Of a stretch of 38,557 bases of DNA, positions 23,637 through 32,559 are shown one piece after another. Positions within the stretch are counted from its first letter, which is position 1, and every line of letters begins with the position of its first letter. Origin of the DNA: Flavobacteriales bacterium (GTDB taxonomy: Bacteria > Bacteroidota > Bacteroidia > Flavobacteriales_G > Salibacteraceae); assembly GCA_018609045.1 (NCBI GenBank), contig JABAYK010000061.1, positions 1 through 38,557 of the forward strand, read 5' to 3'. The notes under the pieces are model-generated. The model saw only the letters and a program-made list of their open reading frames with translations, ran no database searches and had not been told where the DNA came from. A program made the translations under genes and the position numbers.

Positions 23637-24850
23637 AGTTTAAAGTATTTCTCAGCCATATTCTTTACCTCATTCCCAATAGCTAATGCTGCTGTAGCTG
23701 CAGGAGAAGGCGCATTTAATACATGAATAGAATTCTTATAGTACTCAATTCTAAAATCATCTTTTGTATCTCCATCCTGACTTAATAACAAGGCTCTTAC
23801 TCCTGCTCTTCCAGGCTTAATATCTTCCATTTTTAACGATGGAATTAAGCGTTGTAAAGTTTTAAGAAATAGCTTTTTTGAAAATGCTCTTCGGTACTCA
23901 TTTATGCCGTAACTCATGTTGTTAAAAAAGAGTTTCCAAGTTCCAGAGTATGATAATGCATCAACGGTATCTTTTAAACTAAAATCGGTTTTGTTATAAC
24001 CTTCTCTTTTAAAGGTAAACACAGCATTTGGTCCGCATTCAATTTCGCCATTGGTCATTCTAGTAAAGTGAACACCTAAAAATGGAAAAGCTGGGTCTGG
24101 AACAGGGTAAATTAAGTTTTTAACCTTGTGCTTGGCATGTTCTTCCAATTCGTAATAATCTCCTCTAAAACCAACTACTTTTTCTTTTAGATCAACTCCA
24201 TCTTTTCTAGCTAATCTATCGGCAAATAAACCTCCACAAAAAATTAAAAATTTGGCTTTGTAATTTCCTTTGTTGGTGTGAATAACAGTTATTTCACCTT
24301 CTCTCACCAAATCTTCAACTTTATGGTTAAGCAAAACCTTTGATTCAGTATTTTTTGCGGTAAAAAGTTCACCCATTTTTTCTGTAGCAGCTCGGTAATC
24401 AATAATTCCAGTACAACCCACAAACAGTCCTGCAATAGAATTAACTGAAGGTTCAATTTTGGCAATTTGCTCGGCTGTGATTTTTTCTACTCCCTCTACT
24501 CCATTTGCAATGCCATGTTCGTAAATTTTATTTAAAAATGGAAGTTCTTTTTCGTCGGTAGCTGCTATTACTTTACCGCAAATATCATGAGGAATATTAT
24601 GGTCTTTGGCGAATTTAACAAGCTCTCTTCTTCCATCAACACAATTTTTGGCTTTGTAAGAACCAGGCTTGTAATAAATGCCTGAATGTATTACACCAGA
24701 ATTATTGCCTGTTTGGTGAGGAGCTAAAAATGCCTCTTTTTCAAAAAGGCCAACACTTAGGTTTGGGAAATTTTCTTGAATTTTATATGCAGTGGCTGCT
24801 CCTACAATACCTCCACCAATAATGGCAACATCAAAAGATTGATTACTCAA
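23627..24850 (-). CDS. lhgO: L-2-hydroxyglutarate oxidase
   Basis: 407 aa from TTG 24850; a TTG at 24874 is eight codons longer. It is an FAD enzyme that oxidises L-2-hydroxyglutarate to 2-oxoglutarate and passes electrons to the membrane chain. The dinucleotide-binding motif GGGIVGAATAY (about 12-22), HQTGNNSGVIHSGIYYKPGS, GIIDYRAATEKM and the C-terminal GRAGVRALLLSQDGD are typical of LhgO. I chose 24850 because MSNQSFDVAIIGGG is the usual family start. It follows the MFS transporter gene closely and is the last gene of the run. Confidence 0.92.
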   Translation of the reverse strand: MSNQSFDVAIIGGGIVGAATAYKIQENFPNLSVGLFEKEAFLAPHQTGNNSGVIHSGIYYKPGSYKAKNCVDGRRELVKFAKDHNIPHDICGKVIAATDEKELPFLNKIYEHGIANGVEGVEKITAEQIAKIEPSVNSIAGLFVGCTGIIDYRAATEKMGELFTAKNTESKVLLNHKVEDLVREGEITVIHTNKGNYKAKFLIFCGGLFADRLARKDGVDLKEKVVGFRGDYYELEEHAKHKVKNLIYPVPDPAFPFLGVHFTRMTNGEIECGPNAVFTFKREGYNKTDFSLKDTVDALSYSGTWKLFFNNMSYGINEYRRAFSKKLFLKTLQRLIPSLKMEDIKPGRAGVRALLLSQDGDTKDDFRIEYYKNSIHVLNAPSPAATAALAIGNEVKNMAEKYFKLTK

Positions 24851-24886
24851 AATATCAAATTTTAGGGGTGGCAAAAATAACGAAAC

Positions 24887-26218
24887 TTAAGCTGTTTCTT
24901 GAGGATTTAATACTTTCAATTTGGGTACTCTTTGTAATAAAATAAATCCTATCACAAAAAAGGTTATTAAAACCAAAACTGAGTTTCTCATAGTGCCAGT
25001 AAAGTCTTCTATGTACCCAAAAGCAAGGGTCCCTAAAACTATTCCTACCTTTTCTGCTACATCATAAAACGAAAAATAAGAAGCATGATCTTCGGTTTGT
25101 GGTAACATTTTAGAATAAGTAGAGCGAGACATACTTTGTATGCCTCCCATTACAAAACCTACAAAAGCAGCTAATAGGTAAAACTCTGTTGGGGTGTGGA
25201 TAAAGTAGGCGAAAACACATAACAATATCCATAAAAAAACCACCACTTTAAGCACCATTATATTTCCCACTTTTTTACTTAACCTCGACATTACAAATGC
25301 CCCAACGCTAGCCAATAGCTGAATTATTATTACTGCAATTATTAACCCTGCTGTATCTGGCTGGCCAGTTTCTGGATTTATGGGCCATTGAATTTCTTTG
25401 TTGGCAAAAAGTATTGCCATTAACATAACTGTTTGAACACCCATGTTGTAAACAAAGTAAGCTCCTAAATATCTTTTTAAGGGAATTTGATTTTTTAATT
25501 GTTTCCAAACTGATTGTAACTCCAAAAACCCCTTCTTTACCAAAGATTCTTTTTTCTTAACTCGATGATTGTAAGGATTTTCGGGTAAATAAGTTAAGGT
25601 GATTTGGGCAAAACCGGCCCACCAAATACCTACAGTAATAAAAGCCCATTTTGCAGGCATTCCGAAAGCTTGAATAGCAACCAAGTTAGCAACAAGTAAC
25701 AATACACTTCCAATATACCCCATGGTAAAACCCCTTGCTGATATTTTATCGTGATCTTCTGGTGGTGCAATTTCTGGCAAATAAGCATTGTAAAAAACCA
25801 TACTTCCCCAATAGCCAATACTTGCAAAAAAGGGCAAAAGCATAGAAAATTCTAAAAAGCCAGGATCAAAAAAGAAAAGGCCAATACAAGCAGATGAGCC
25901 AATGTAACAAAACAAGCTTAAAAAGAAGCGTTTATTTCCGATGTAATCTGCTACTCCTGATAAAATAGGAGACGCAAATGCAACAACCAAAAATGAAGCG
26001 GCGGTTATGTATGAATATAATGCAGTATTTACAAATCGAATTCCAAAGAAATAAACTACATCTGCTTCGAAATCGCCCACCATCTCTTTGTTCCCGCTTG
26101 TAACAGCAGTATAATACAGTGGGAAAATTGCTGTAGTAATTACCAAAGGATAAACGGAGTTTGCCCAATCATAAAACGCCCAAGCATTTACTATTCTTTT
26201 TTGCTTTTTGTTACCCAT
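24887..26218 (-). CDS. UMF1/Atg22-type MFS transporter
   Basis: 443 aa with about 12 hydrophobic segments. The N-terminal AWAFYDWANSVYPLVITTAIFP and the GFTMGYIGSVLLLVANL region are diagnostic for the UMF1 (Atg22-like) branch of the major facilitator superfamily. Yeast Atg22 exports amino acids from the vacuole; the bacterial substrate is unknown. A charged loop in the middle (PYNHRVKKKESLVKKG) separates the two halves. The start lies 2 bp after the stop of the OmpA-family gene, so the two are cotranscribed. Neighbouring lhgO suggests, but does not show, a link to organic-acid metabolism. Confidence 0.88.
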   Translation of the reverse strand: MGNKKQKRIVNAWAFYDWANSVYPLVITTAIFPLYYTAVTSGNKEMVGDFEADVVYFFGIRFVNTALYSYITAASFLVVAFASPILSGVADYIGNKRFFLSLFCYIGSSACIGLFFFDPGFLEFSMLLPFFASIGYWGSMVFYNAYLPEIAPPEDHDKISARGFTMGYIGSVLLLVANLVAIQAFGMPAKWAFITVGIWWAGFAQITLTYLPENPYNHRVKKKESLVKKGFLELQSVWKQLKNQIPLKRYLGAYFVYNMGVQTVMLMAILFANKEIQWPINPETGQPDTAGLIIAVIIIQLLASVGAFVMSRLSKKVGNIMVLKVVVFLWILLCVFAYFIHTPTEFYLLAAFVGFVMGGIQSMSRSTYSKMLPQTEDHASYFSFYDVAEKVGIVLGTLAFGYIEDFTGTMRNSVLVLITFFVIGFILLQRVPKLKVLNPQETA

Positions 26219-26220
26219 AA

Positions 26221-27252
26221 TTATGGTTTAAAAAATAAAATTTCAACCCTTCGATTTTTCGGCTTTTCAAATTTATCTGCATTTGAAAATTTAGGATTTT
26301 CCTCGCCAAAGGCATGTTGTTGAAATAGAAATTTTTTGTTTGAGGAAACAAGATAAGATTTTACCTCCTCAATTCTGTTAACCGAAAGCGTATAATTATA
26401 ATCTTCAGAGCCATCGCTATCTGTAAAACCTTTTAAAATAATAGTTTGCCCAACTGAAGTATTATGAAGTTCAATAAAAGCATCGATACTATCTTTAAAA
26501 TTAGGTTTCAACTCGTACTTATCAAAATCAAAATATACGCTCAGTGATTTGTTTGGAGTAAATTCTTGGGTAACTGCTTTAGCTCCCTTTTGTGAAAACT
26601 TCTTTTCTAAAACAATGTCATCAACATATAAATAAGTTTGCCAGCCTACAGTTATTTTTTGTGTTTTATCAATAACCAAATTGTTTTCTTCAGGAAGTGA
26701 AAAATTTCCAAAAGCAATAAAATCCTCACCTCCTTGGGTTTCAATTTCTACTTCGAACTGTTTCCATGTTTTTGTTTGAATAAGTGGTGCATCAACTTTA
26801 AAAATAGGTTCTTCGATGTAAGGGCCCCAATGACTAAGTTTAATTTGCCCTTTTCTTAATAAAACCCCAAAGTTGTTTGCGTAAAAAGGTCCTGCACGAG
26901 GTTTTACCTTAAACTTTAATATATAATTCCCTTTTTCAAGAGGATGTTGCAAGGTTTGTCCAAAATACTCAACTGCATCTTCATAATCGCAACAAACAAT
27001 TAAACCAAGACTACCATTTTCTATTGATCCAATTGAATCAGAAAAATCACAATTTTTATGAAAAAAATCAGGAGTTCCAGAATTTAAGCTTACCCAGTTT
27101 ATGGTTTTATCTATTTCTCCAACTTTGTTAGGGCAGCTTGAATATTCTTCAAAACTTCCATTTAGAATTAAATTCTGACTCTCAGAATTAATGGCTATTC
27201 CTAAAAATAACAAAGGGAATAACCAAAATTGGATATTCCCTTTGTTAACAAT
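26221..27252 (-). CDS. OmpA-family outer-membrane protein (second of a pair, unusual start)
   Basis: The recognisable protein starts near 27252: a hydrophobic signal-like segment (FWLFPLLFLGIAIN), then QNLILNGSFEEYSSCPN, a beta-rich binding domain, and a C-terminal OmpA peptidoglycan-binding domain (SVYFDFDKYELKPN, LKGFTDSDGSEDYN, NRRVEILF). No ATG, GTG or usable TTG lies between the upstream stop (27266) and the signal segment. The first codon that would give a sensible signal peptide is ATT at 27252. The frame is also open to an ATG at 27357, overlapping the upstream ompA gene by 92 bp and adding 35 non-signal residues. A 14-bp hairpin overlaps this region. Confidence 0.75.
   Translation of the reverse strand: MVNKGNIQFWLFPLLFLGIAINSESQNLILNGSFEEYSSCPNKVGEIDKTINWVSLNSGTPDFFHKNCDFSDSIGSIENGSLGLIVCCDYEDAVEYFGQTLQHPLEKGNYILKFKVKPRAGPFYANNFGVLLRKGQIKLSHWGPYIEEPIFKVDAPLIQTKTWKQFEVEIETQGGEDFIAFGNFSLPEENNLVIDKTQKITVGWQTYLYVDDIVLEKKFSQKGAKAVTQEFTPNKSLSVYFDFDKYELKPNFKDSIDAFIELHNTSVGQTIILKGFTDSDGSEDYNYTLSVNRIEEVKSYLVSSNKKFLFQQHAFGEENPKFSNADKFEKPKNRRVEILFFKP
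27208..27247 (-). terminator. Strong intrinsic-terminator-like hairpin between the two ompA genes
   Basis: A 14-bp perfect inverted repeat (27208-27221 with 27234-27247) has a 12-nt loop. On the minus strand it begins 19 nt after the stop of the upstream ompA gene and is followed by TTTTTAG. It also lies within the signal-peptide coding part of the second ompA gene, so it may act as an attenuator. Confidence 0.65.
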
Positions 27253-27265
27253 ATTTAAATAAAAA

Positions 27266-28426
27266 TTACTTTGTGGCAGAAAACTCAACTCTTCTGTTTT
27301 GTGCTTTAGCTTGATTTGTATCTGCTCCAGCATCAGGTTTTTCATCCCCATAACCAACCACTGTTAGCCTTGATCCTTCAATACCTTTTTCAACTAAATA
27401 ACTTTTAATAGCATCAGCTCTTTTCTCTGAAATATCGAAACTATACATGCCTGATTCTGAATTGTCGCAATGACCTTCAATAGATAAAGAAATATCAGGA
27501 TTAGTTTTTAATTGCTCCAATAAAGAAGCAAGTTGTTGTTGTTGGGTTTCGTCTAAGTTGTATTTGCCCGATTTGAAAAATATTTTGTTGTGAGATATTT
27601 GCTGAACAACATCCATATCCATATTTTCAGAAACATTTTTTGTATAAACTACTTGTAACCTGTCGTTTGGATCTTCTTCCTCTTCTTCGCAAATACAAGG
27701 TGAATCTAAATGCGAAGTAGCTATTACAGAAACCTCATCAATGTAATAGTAAGAGCCTCTAATTTGTGGTTCGGTATATTCTCTTGGTCTTCTCATTTTT
27801 TGGGTCAATACTTCATCTTGGCCTGCAAAGTTTCCAATTGTAAGGTATTTTTCAGTTCCATCAGCTTCGTATTCAGCACAAACTGCAGTCCACAAGCCCA
27901 TTTCACCCAAAATAGGATTTCCTTTTTTGGTAACTTGAGGTTTAATTTTACCGTCTTCAATATCGCCCAATTTAACTTTTGTTGCTGAAAGATAAACTCC
28001 TAAATTATTGATGCCATATTTTGACAAATCGGCAAGGCTAACATGAAATTTTACACAGTATTTTTTACCTGCAATTAGTGTTTTGGTAAGTTTGGTAGCT
28101 AAAAACATTCTGTTGGCAATTTCACCTCTTTCTTCGTAAACCATAATGCCTGCATAGCTATCACCTTCTTGGGTATCTGATCCTCCGTAAGCATTATTAG
28201 GAACTAGAACTTCATCTTTTTTGGCTTCTGCATTGTAAATATCAGCAGGCGGGCAATCTCTTGGTGTTTCCCAATCCATTACGGCTTCCATAAATTGACC
28301 TGGAGTCTTGATTTTTGTTTCTAAAGTTTCGAAACTTGGATTTGGAACTTTATTTTCTTCTTGGGCAAAGGTTAATGTTCCAAAAAATGAGGCAATTGCT
28401 AAGGTGATTATTTGTTTAGTTTTCAT
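27266..28426 (-). CDS. OmpA-family outer-membrane protein (first of a pair)
   Basis: 386 aa from ATG 28426; the frame is open eight codons further (28450), but MKTKQIITLAIASFFGTLTFAQ is a complete signal peptide. The N-terminal half begins NKVPNPSFE and has strands typical of a carbohydrate-binding-like fold, with a short acidic Cys-containing linker (CICEEEEEDPND). The C-terminal OmpA domain has IFFKSGKYNLDETQ, IEGHCDNSES and NRRVEFSATK and should bind peptidoglycan. The downstream gene has the same two-domain plan, which suggests a duplication. A TAnnTTTG box lies 51 nt upstream. Confidence 0.9.
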   Translation of the reverse strand: MKTKQIITLAIASFFGTLTFAQEENKVPNPSFETLETKIKTPGQFMEAVMDWETPRDCPPADIYNAEAKKDEVLVPNNAYGGSDTQEGDSYAGIMVYEERGEIANRMFLATKLTKTLIAGKKYCVKFHVSLADLSKYGINNLGVYLSATKVKLGDIEDGKIKPQVTKKGNPILGEMGLWTAVCAEYEADGTEKYLTIGNFAGQDEVLTQKMRRPREYTEPQIRGSYYYIDEVSVIATSHLDSPCICEEEEEDPNDRLQVVYTKNVSENMDMDVVQQISHNKIFFKSGKYNLDETQQQQLASLLEQLKTNPDISLSIEGHCDNSESGMYSFDISEKRADAIKSYLVEKGIEGSRLTVVGYGDEKPDAGADTNQAKAQNRRVEFSATK

Positions 28427-28477
28427 TGTGTAATTATTTGTTTTTATCAATTCTTACATAGAATTTTTAAAGGTTGT

Positions 28478-28485
28478 CAAAAATA
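28478..28485 (-). promoter_or_regulatory. Putative -7 box (TATTTTTG) for the ompA pair
   Basis: Exact TAnnTTTG on the minus strand, 51 nt before the ATG at 28426, in the 200-bp divergent region shared with the lipoprotein gene at 28627. Confidence 0.35.
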
Positions 28486-28626
28486 TTAGGTTTCGTTAAA
28501 TATTAGTGGTTTTGTTTAACTATTTGAATGATTTTACTCGAAAAGGCACTAATCATACCATTTTTTTTGTTGATAAACTAAATCTTTTTCAATTTGGTTT
28601 AATTAAAGGTGAATTAATTTAGCCCG

Positions 28627-29361
28627 GTGAAGTTGAAATTAATTTTTGGATTTGTTTTTTTAACGTCGGTTTTCATTTCGTGTGATGAAGATGGACTTGT
28701 AAATCCTTTTAAAAAATACTACACCATTTCAGGAGTTTATTTTGAAGGTTCGAATCAAAAACCAATACCTTTTGCTGATTTGATTTTGTTTTCAGAAAAT
28801 TTGAGTTCTGGAAGTGGAAAACCCAAAGAAATTGAAATGGTAACCACTGATGTGAATGGTTACTTTGAATTTAAATATCCCCAAAAAGACAAATGGAGTA
28901 ATTTATATATTCAAAAATCACCTTCAGGAAATCCTACAAACTTTTTGGCAAAAACCTTATTGAAAAACATTACACCAAATCAAAATTTAACCACCAACAT
29001 TTATCATGACCCTTTTGGAAATATAAGGTTCGACTTGGTTTATGATGACATTTACTCTTCAGGTGATACTTTATACATTGCCGGGCTGCAACTAGAAAAA
29101 GACTCTCCTTTATATAGAGAAAATCTGGAAGGGAAAAACACCCCTGGGTTGGTAATTCCTTTTCCTTTAATAAGTAACCAAGTTGGGCCTTTTGAGATTT
29201 ATTACCACCCCGATTTAGAAATACAATTGAAATACCCTATTTATTTTGCGGTTGGAAAATCTCAATTAACCGAAGCTTTAAATGGAGATACTACACTAAG
29301 GCAAATGGTTTTGGTAAGACCATTTCCGAATTTATCTGTAGTTAGGTTAAAGTTAAATTAA
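28627..29361 (+). CDS. Lipoprotein with carboxypeptidase-regulatory-like beta-sandwich
   Basis: 244 aa from GTG 28627. The signal peptide ends in the lipobox VFISC (Cys19), followed by acidic DEDG. This is a pattern that often directs lipoproteins to the cell surface in Bacteroidota. Residues 33-110 (SGVYFEGSNQKPIPFADLILF ... TTDVNGYFEFKYP) look like a carboxypeptidase-regulatory-like fold. The rest is beta-rich and unassigned. It stands alone, and its last 4 bp overlap the stop of the convergent moxR gene. Function unknown. Confidence 0.8.
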   Translation: MKLKLIFGFVFLTSVFISCDEDGLVNPFKKYYTISGVYFEGSNQKPIPFADLILFSENLSSGSGKPKEIEMVTTDVNGYFEFKYPQKDKWSNLYIQKSPSGNPTNFLAKTLLKNITPNQNLTTNIYHDPFGNIRFDLVYDDIYSSGDTLYIAGLQLEKDSPLYRENLEGKNTPGLVIPFPLISNQVGPFEIYYHPDLEIQLKYPIYFAVGKSQLTEALNGDTTLRQMVLVRPFPNLSVVRLKLN

Positions 29362-30335
29362 GCTTTTTCAAGCAAGGCTTCCACAATTTTCTCAACTGAA
29401 TAACCTTCTGCTTCAGCTTTGTAATTTCTTACAATTCTGTGTCGTAAAATTGGCACTGCTATAGCATTTACATCTTCCATATCTGGAGAGAATTTACCTC
29501 TTAACAGGGCGTGACATTTAGCACCAATAACCAAGTATTGAGAAGCTCTTGGGCCTGCACCCCACGAAATATAATTTTTAACTACTTCTGGAGCATCAGG
29601 GTTATTTCTAGTTTTTGAAGCAAGCCTCACCGCGTATTCGATAACATTATCGGCTACAGGTATTTTACGAACCAGCTGCTGGTATAGCGTAATTTCATCA
29701 GCAGTCATTACGTTTTTAACTTCAACCGAAGTACCTGAAGTTGTGCTTTTTACCACATCTACTTCTTCTTGAAACGAAGGATAATCAACCCAAACGTTAA
29801 ACATAAATCTGTCTAACTGTGCTTCGGGAAGTGGGTATGTTCCCTCTTGCTCAATGGGGTTTTGCGTAGCCAACACAAAAAATGGGTCGGCTAATTTATA
29901 GGTGTGACCCGATGATGTTACAGCTTTTTCTTGCATGGCTTCTAACAAAGCCGATTGGGTTTTTGGCGGAGTTCGGTTAATTTCATCTGCCAAAACCATA
30001 TTGGCAAATAAAGGCCCTTTGTTGAATTGAAATTTTCGATTTTCATCTAATATTTCACTTCCAATAATATCAGAAGGCATTAAATCTGGTGTAAACTGTA
30101 TTCTGCTAAATGAAAGACCTAAAGCTTGAGCAATGGTATTTACCAAAAGGGTTTTTGCCAAGCCAGGTACCCCAACTAATAAACAATGACCTTTGGAAAA
30201 AATAGAAATCAATACTTTTTCTACCACATCATCCTGCCCAATAATTACTTTGCTAATTTCTTTTTTTAGTAATTCGTATTTTTTGTGGAAATATTCAACC
30301 GCTTTTACATCGGTATCGAAATTTAAATCGCTCAT
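29358..30335 (-). CDS. MoxR-family AAA+ ATPase
   Basis: 325 aa. Walker A GVPGLAKT (55-62), Walker B VLADEINR (114-121), then TPPKTQSALLEAMQE, and sensor region FFVLATQNPIEQEGTYPLPEAQLDRFM identify the MoxR group. These ATPases act as chaperones, often for VWA-domain proteins, but no VWA gene is in the window. It is the last gene of the guaB/foldase run, starting 2 bp after the surA-like stop. The association with periplasmic foldases suggests a role in envelope maturation, by inference. Confidence 0.93.
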   Translation of the reverse strand: MSDLNFDTDVKAVEYFHKKYELLKKEISKVIIGQDDVVEKVLISIFSKGHCLLVGVPGLAKTLLVNTIAQALGLSFSRIQFTPDLMPSDIIGSEILDENRKFQFNKGPLFANMVLADEINRTPPKTQSALLEAMQEKAVTSSGHTYKLADPFFVLATQNPIEQEGTYPLPEAQLDRFMFNVWVDYPSFQEEVDVVKSTTSGTSVEVKNVMTADEITLYQQLVRKIPVADNVIEYAVRLASKTRNNPDAPEVVKNYISWGAGPRASQYLVIGAKCHALLRGKFSPDMEDVNAIAVPILRHRIVRNYKAEAEGYSVEKIVEALLEKA

Positions 30336-30337
30336 GT

Positions 30338-31705
30338 TTAGTTTTTTACTTTAACCCAATTGTGCCTGAATTTGCAGGTATTAAAACTTGGATCTACTTT
30401 GATATAATATTTATCTAAATTATCGCTAACCCAATTGTTTAAGAAATCGGCTTCAACTTTTGACCTTGTAAGGGTTTGAAGTCTATTATAATCTTGTTTT
30501 AAATTGGCCACATGAGGCTCTGAAATACTTATTAACTTAACAATTCTGTAGGCTTTTGAGCCATCTTGCATATTCCAAACTTCGGGTGAGCTCATTTCTC
30601 CCTTTTTTATTTTACTTACCAAAAAGAATAACGAGGGATCAACTTTGCTCAATTCATCCATTTCAAATCTAGATGTTCCTGTCATTGGGTTCATCAACAC
30701 ACCACCATTGTTTTTTGTATCATCGTCATCAGAGTATTTTGCAGCGGCATCTTCAAATTTTATGATATCTGCAGATTTTAAAATAGTTAAAATGCTATCT
30801 AAAAATAATTTAGACTCATATAAATCCTCTGGTTTTACTCTTGGCTTTAACAAAATGTGTCTTCCGTTTGCTTCTTGTCCACGTTTTTCAATCAACTGAA
30901 TTAAGTGAAATCCATATTCTGTTTCAACAATATTAGATACTTGGCCAGGCTGCATACTAAATAAAACCCGAGCAAATTCTGGTACTAACATATTTCTTGT
31001 CATAAAACCAAGTTCACCATTTTCTCTTGCTGAGCCAGGATCTTCTGAATACAAAAAAGCAATAGTTCCAAAATCTTCGCCATTGTTTACCCTATCTCTA
31101 AACTCATTTAACTTGGTTTTAATTCGGTCTTTTTCTTCTTCGCTAATAGGTGGTTTTTTTACAATTTGCGCTACTTGAACCTCAGAGTCTACATAAGGTA
31201 AACTATCTTTTGGAATACTATTAAAAAAAGCTTTTACATCTGCAGGAGTAACTTTAGCATCAGCAGTTAAATTTTGTTGCATAGTTTGCACAGTTAGCTG
31301 ATCTGCAACTAGGTCTCTTAAATCTGCCTTGAGCTCTAATATGCTTTTGCCATAAAACTTCTCCATTTTTTCTTGAGAGCCAAATTGAGAGATAAAAAAT
31401 CTCATTCTTCTTTCTAGTTCAAACTCAACTTGATCATCGCTCACATAAATACTATCTTCCTCTGCTTTAGTAATCAATAACTTTCCAAATAAAAGTTGCT
31501 CTAGAATATTGCATTCTAAATCATTATCAATTGTTTCTCCTGCCTCTTTTAACTGCAATAGCTGTTCGTTAACTTCTGACCTTAAAACAATTTGATCGCC
31601 AACTACGGCAATAATTTTATCTAAAGACTCATTGTTTTGAGCATTAATAGTAACAACACCAATACAAATGAAAACAAGGGCTAATAATGGTTTTAAATAA
31701 TTCAA
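30338..31705 (-). CDS. SurA-like periplasmic peptidyl-prolyl isomerase
   Basis: 455 aa from TTG 31705. The signal peptide (to about 22, ending INAQ) is followed by a SurA N-terminal chaperone region starting DKIIAVVGDQIVLRSEVNEQL. Two parvulin segments follow, about 176-262 (YSEDPGSARENGELGFM, FHLIQLIEK) and about 268-375 (GRHILLKP, YSDDDDTKNNGGVL). This matches SurA, which escorts outer-membrane beta-barrel proteins across the periplasm. The TTG start overlaps the stop of the upstream lipoprotein gene as TTGA, so the two are translationally coupled. Confidence 0.9.
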   Translation of the reverse strand: MNYLKPLLALVFICIGVVTINAQNNESLDKIIAVVGDQIVLRSEVNEQLLQLKEAGETIDNDLECNILEQLLFGKLLITKAEEDSIYVSDDQVEFELERRMRFFISQFGSQEKMEKFYGKSILELKADLRDLVADQLTVQTMQQNLTADAKVTPADVKAFFNSIPKDSLPYVDSEVQVAQIVKKPPISEEEKDRIKTKLNEFRDRVNNGEDFGTIAFLYSEDPGSARENGELGFMTRNMLVPEFARVLFSMQPGQVSNIVETEYGFHLIQLIEKRGQEANGRHILLKPRVKPEDLYESKLFLDSILTILKSADIIKFEDAAAKYSDDDDTKNNGGVLMNPMTGTSRFEMDELSKVDPSLFFLVSKIKKGEMSSPEVWNMQDGSKAYRIVKLISISEPHVANLKQDYNRLQTLTRSKVEADFLNNWVSDNLDKYYIKVDPSFNTCKFRHNWVKVKN

Positions 31706-32559
31706 GGTGTGTAGTATTCTATTAGGTTTTTATTCAAGGCATCTTGGTACAAATCTTTTCTCATGCTTTTGGTAAGTTCCAATTTTCTTTTGTTCAAAAT
31801 AATGCTTTTGATGCGACTTTTCTCCAACTCTAATGGAGAAACGCTATCTTTTAATCTGTAGTCTTTAATCACCAAAAAATAAAGGTATTGTTCATCTTCA
31901 ATTTCTACAACCTTGTTATTTTTCAAAAAAGCATCGATGTTGTATGTTTTTATTGGGATTTCTTTTAATAAATCTTCAAAGTATAACCAAACTTGGTCTT
32001 CGAGCATATAATTGGTTGCGAATTGCCTGCAATAATCTTCCAATTGATAGCGTACTTCTTGTTCTTCTGTATTGTTTATCATGGTGCGCAAGTAACTAAT
32101 TTGCGGAGCATTTTTTTCGAGTTTGGTGTACAATACTTTTACCACATAATCTTTAAGCTCAAAGTTCTGAAGATTACCTTCATAATAGTTGGCTACTTCA
32201 TTATCAGAAATTAAAGTATCTAGTTTTTGGGCAATAAAGGCCTTTTCGTAGGCATAAATCAAGAGTGATTTCCGGTAATCTTCAATTTCCTTTTCAATGT
32301 TTTTTTCACTTTCAGACAAATTGAGCTCGGCCATTTGTAATAACAAAGTTTGCTCTACCCATTTTTTAACCTGTTCTTTAACAAACAATGCACTATCTGC
32401 CCCTTCAAAATTTTCGGGAATTGAGGGTTGGATTTCACTTAAAAAAAGAGATTTATCGCCAATTTTTGCTAGAACTATGGTTTCTTTTTCGGGGTTTAGC
32501 AAATTACATCCTCCCAACCAAAAAGATAAAAAAAGTAATATAGCAATGCTTCTTATCAA
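31702..32559 (-). CDS. Lipoprotein related to SurA N-terminal chaperone region, no clear isomerase domain
   Basis: 285 aa from TTG 32559. The lipobox is WLGGC (Cys18). After it, IVLAKIGDKSLFLSEIQ and a long helical part (about 60-125) resemble the SurA/PpiC N-terminal region. Where a parvulin domain should follow, I see only VKVLYTKLEKNAP and no GGDLG or GxHxI motif, so catalysis is unlikely. It lies between two true PpiC/SurA proteins with TTGA overlaps at both ends. A membrane-anchored, non-catalytic holdase is the simplest reading, by inference. Confidence 0.75.
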   Translation of the reverse strand: MIRSIAILLFLSFWLGGCNLLNPEKETIVLAKIGDKSLFLSEIQPSIPENFEGADSALFVKEQVKKWVEQTLLLQMAELNLSESEKNIEKEIEDYRKSLLIYAYEKAFIAQKLDTLISDNEVANYYEGNLQNFELKDYVVKVLYTKLEKNAPQISYLRTMINNTEEQEVRYQLEDYCRQFATNYMLEDQVWLYFEDLLKEIPIKTYNIDAFLKNNKVVEIEDEQYLYFLVIKDYRLKDSVSPLELEKSRIKSIILNKRKLELTKSMRKDLYQDALNKNLIEYYTP

